Assembly: GCF_027571405.1 (NCBI RefSeq)
Contig: NZ_CP092968.1
Location: forward strand, 1,116,001-1,180,000
Source: Methylocystis parvus OBBP
GTDB lineage: Bacteria > Pseudomonadota > Alphaproteobacteria > Rhizobiales > Beijerinckiaceae
Reading direction: 5' to 3'
Length of the DNA: 64,000 nucleotides
Position numbers and translations under genes: made by a program. The notes below the pieces were generated by a model. It had not been told where the DNA came from and ran no database searches. It worked only from the letters and a program-made list of their open reading frames with translations. This document shows, one piece after another, positions 63,598-64,000 of this stretch. Within the stretch, counting starts at the first letter, position 1, and each line of letters opens with the position of its first letter.

Positions 63598-63705
63598 ATT
63601 CGCGTTCCTGATTGAGTTGTCGCGGTTCCAGTAGCGTTGCGAGGACTGGCGGGGTTGCGGATTGAGATTCGGAAGGCCGGCCGGAAGGTCCCGGCCATTC
63701 GTTTT

Positions 63706-63945
63706 TCAGGCGGCGGGCTGGGCCTGCGGCAGGCTCGCGAGCCAGGCGCGGATGTCATCCGCGAGAACGATCGTGCGGCGGCCTGCCTTGCGCGACTTGA
63801 GGCGTCCTGCCCTGATTTCCTCGTAAAGCGCCGTGCGGCCGAGGGAAGTGATGCGAGCGGTTTCTTCGATCGAATACGCCAGTTTGACGAGGAAGGGCGC
63901 GCCTCCGCCGAAGGGCGATTGCTGCTCGGGAGGGATGGGAGGCAT
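63706..63945 (-). CDS. AlpA/excisionase-like HTH protein
   Basis: A 79-residue protein: VKLAYSIEETARITSLGRTALYEEIRAGRLKSRKAGRRTIVLADDIRAWLASLP is the MerR-like/HTH_17 fold of excisionases and AlpA-type regulators. In satellites such proteins regulate the adjacent integrase or the replication operon. It is the first visible gene of the minus-strand operon; the integrase is expected upstream of it, beyond 64000. The 108 bases between it and the CHC2-like gene show no further gene. Confidence 0.82.
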   Translation of the reverse strand: MPPIPPEQQSPFGGGAPFLVKLAYSIEETARITSLGRTALYEEIRAGRLKSRKAGRRTIVLADDIRAWLASLPQAQPAA

Positions 63946-63953
63946 TTAGGTTT

Positions 63954-63998
63954 TCCGTTGTTCGCTTATGTCGCCGATTGTCGACGACTAACAACGGA
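63954..63998. repeat. 9-bp inverted repeat upstream of the excisionase-like gene
   Basis: TCCGTTGTT and AACAACGGA, perfectly complementary, separated by 27 bases that contain GTCG/CGAC palindromic bits. It lies just before the HTH gene and could be an operator, an excision site or the terminator of an upstream gene. Confidence 0.35.
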
Positions 63999-64000
63999 CA

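Noticed and set aside
51652..64000. Second attachment-site copy of the tRNA-Glu 3' end inside the window
   Set aside because: I found only a weak partial match (TTCGAGCCCC near 51880), not a true duplication; the right end is presumed to lie beyond the window.

Overview
The window is GC-rich alphaproteobacterial chromosome. The housekeeping genes (gyrB, purA, purE-purK, ftsY, fabH, rimO, hemW, nadD, proA, xerD, yciB), the LigD-Ku repair pair, a bactofilin, DUF465/YdcH-type small proteins and two dispersed repeat types common in Hyphomicrobiales (Rhizobiales) all fit that group. A Methylocystaceae/Beijerinckiaceae-like methylotroph is my best guess from gene style, but no methane or methanol oxidation gene is present to prove it.

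Layout. 1-4.1 kb: a divergent MarR regulator and VOC/PhnB-like gene sharing a perfect palindromic operator, a tandem PilZ protein, purA with a terminator-like hairpin in its leader, and small membrane proteins. 4.5-11.5 kb: a molybdenum-responsive locus with a YqeB-like molybdenum-hydroxylase accessory gene, modE, then a substrate-binding protein, a di-heme c-type oxidoreductase and a TonB-dependent receptor. Three ModE-box-like palindromes with the same 10-9-10 geometry precede these units. 12-16.8 kb: Na/Pi symporter, tRNA-Val, a palindromic MITE-like element, two DUF465 genes and selO. 16.8-18.7 kb: a KaiC-like ATPase and response-regulator receiver disrupted by frameshifts. 18.8-24.7 kb: small membrane and Gly-rich secreted proteins, a cation/proton antiporter, a gene-poor stretch with strong inverted repeats, an Fe-S CCG-domain protein and a PfkB kinase. 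24.8-35.6 kb: purEK, GST, gyrB, an AraC regulator with a divergent membrane protein, a coupled SDR-DoxX/DUF2269 pair, and hemW. 36-51.5 kb: ligD-ku, bactofilin, xerD, L,D-transpeptidase, yciB-ftsY, fabH, rimO, nadD and proA.

51.6-64 kb is accessory. It begins exactly at a tRNA-Glu(CTC) gene and runs off the right edge. Next to the tRNA is a plus-strand cargo of visibly lower GC: a truncated methylase-like ORF, a 2097-residue DUF4297/Cap4-like nuclease-STAND ATPase, and an overlapping 255-residue partner. This resembles an AVAST type 3 (Avs3) anti-phage system. Facing it is a minus-strand operon of overlapping genes: an AlpA/excisionase-like HTH protein, a CHC2-like primase domain protein, a TOPRIM-DUF927 primase-helicase, a small zinc-finger protein, a truncated P-loop ATPase, a small ORF and a phage terminase small subunit. 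No capsid, tail, portal or large terminase gene is visible. This is the gene content expected of a phage satellite integrated at tRNA-Glu and carrying a defence cargo; its integrase presumably lies beyond position 64000. It is the most interesting part of the window, followed by the ModE-linked outer-membrane uptake locus.
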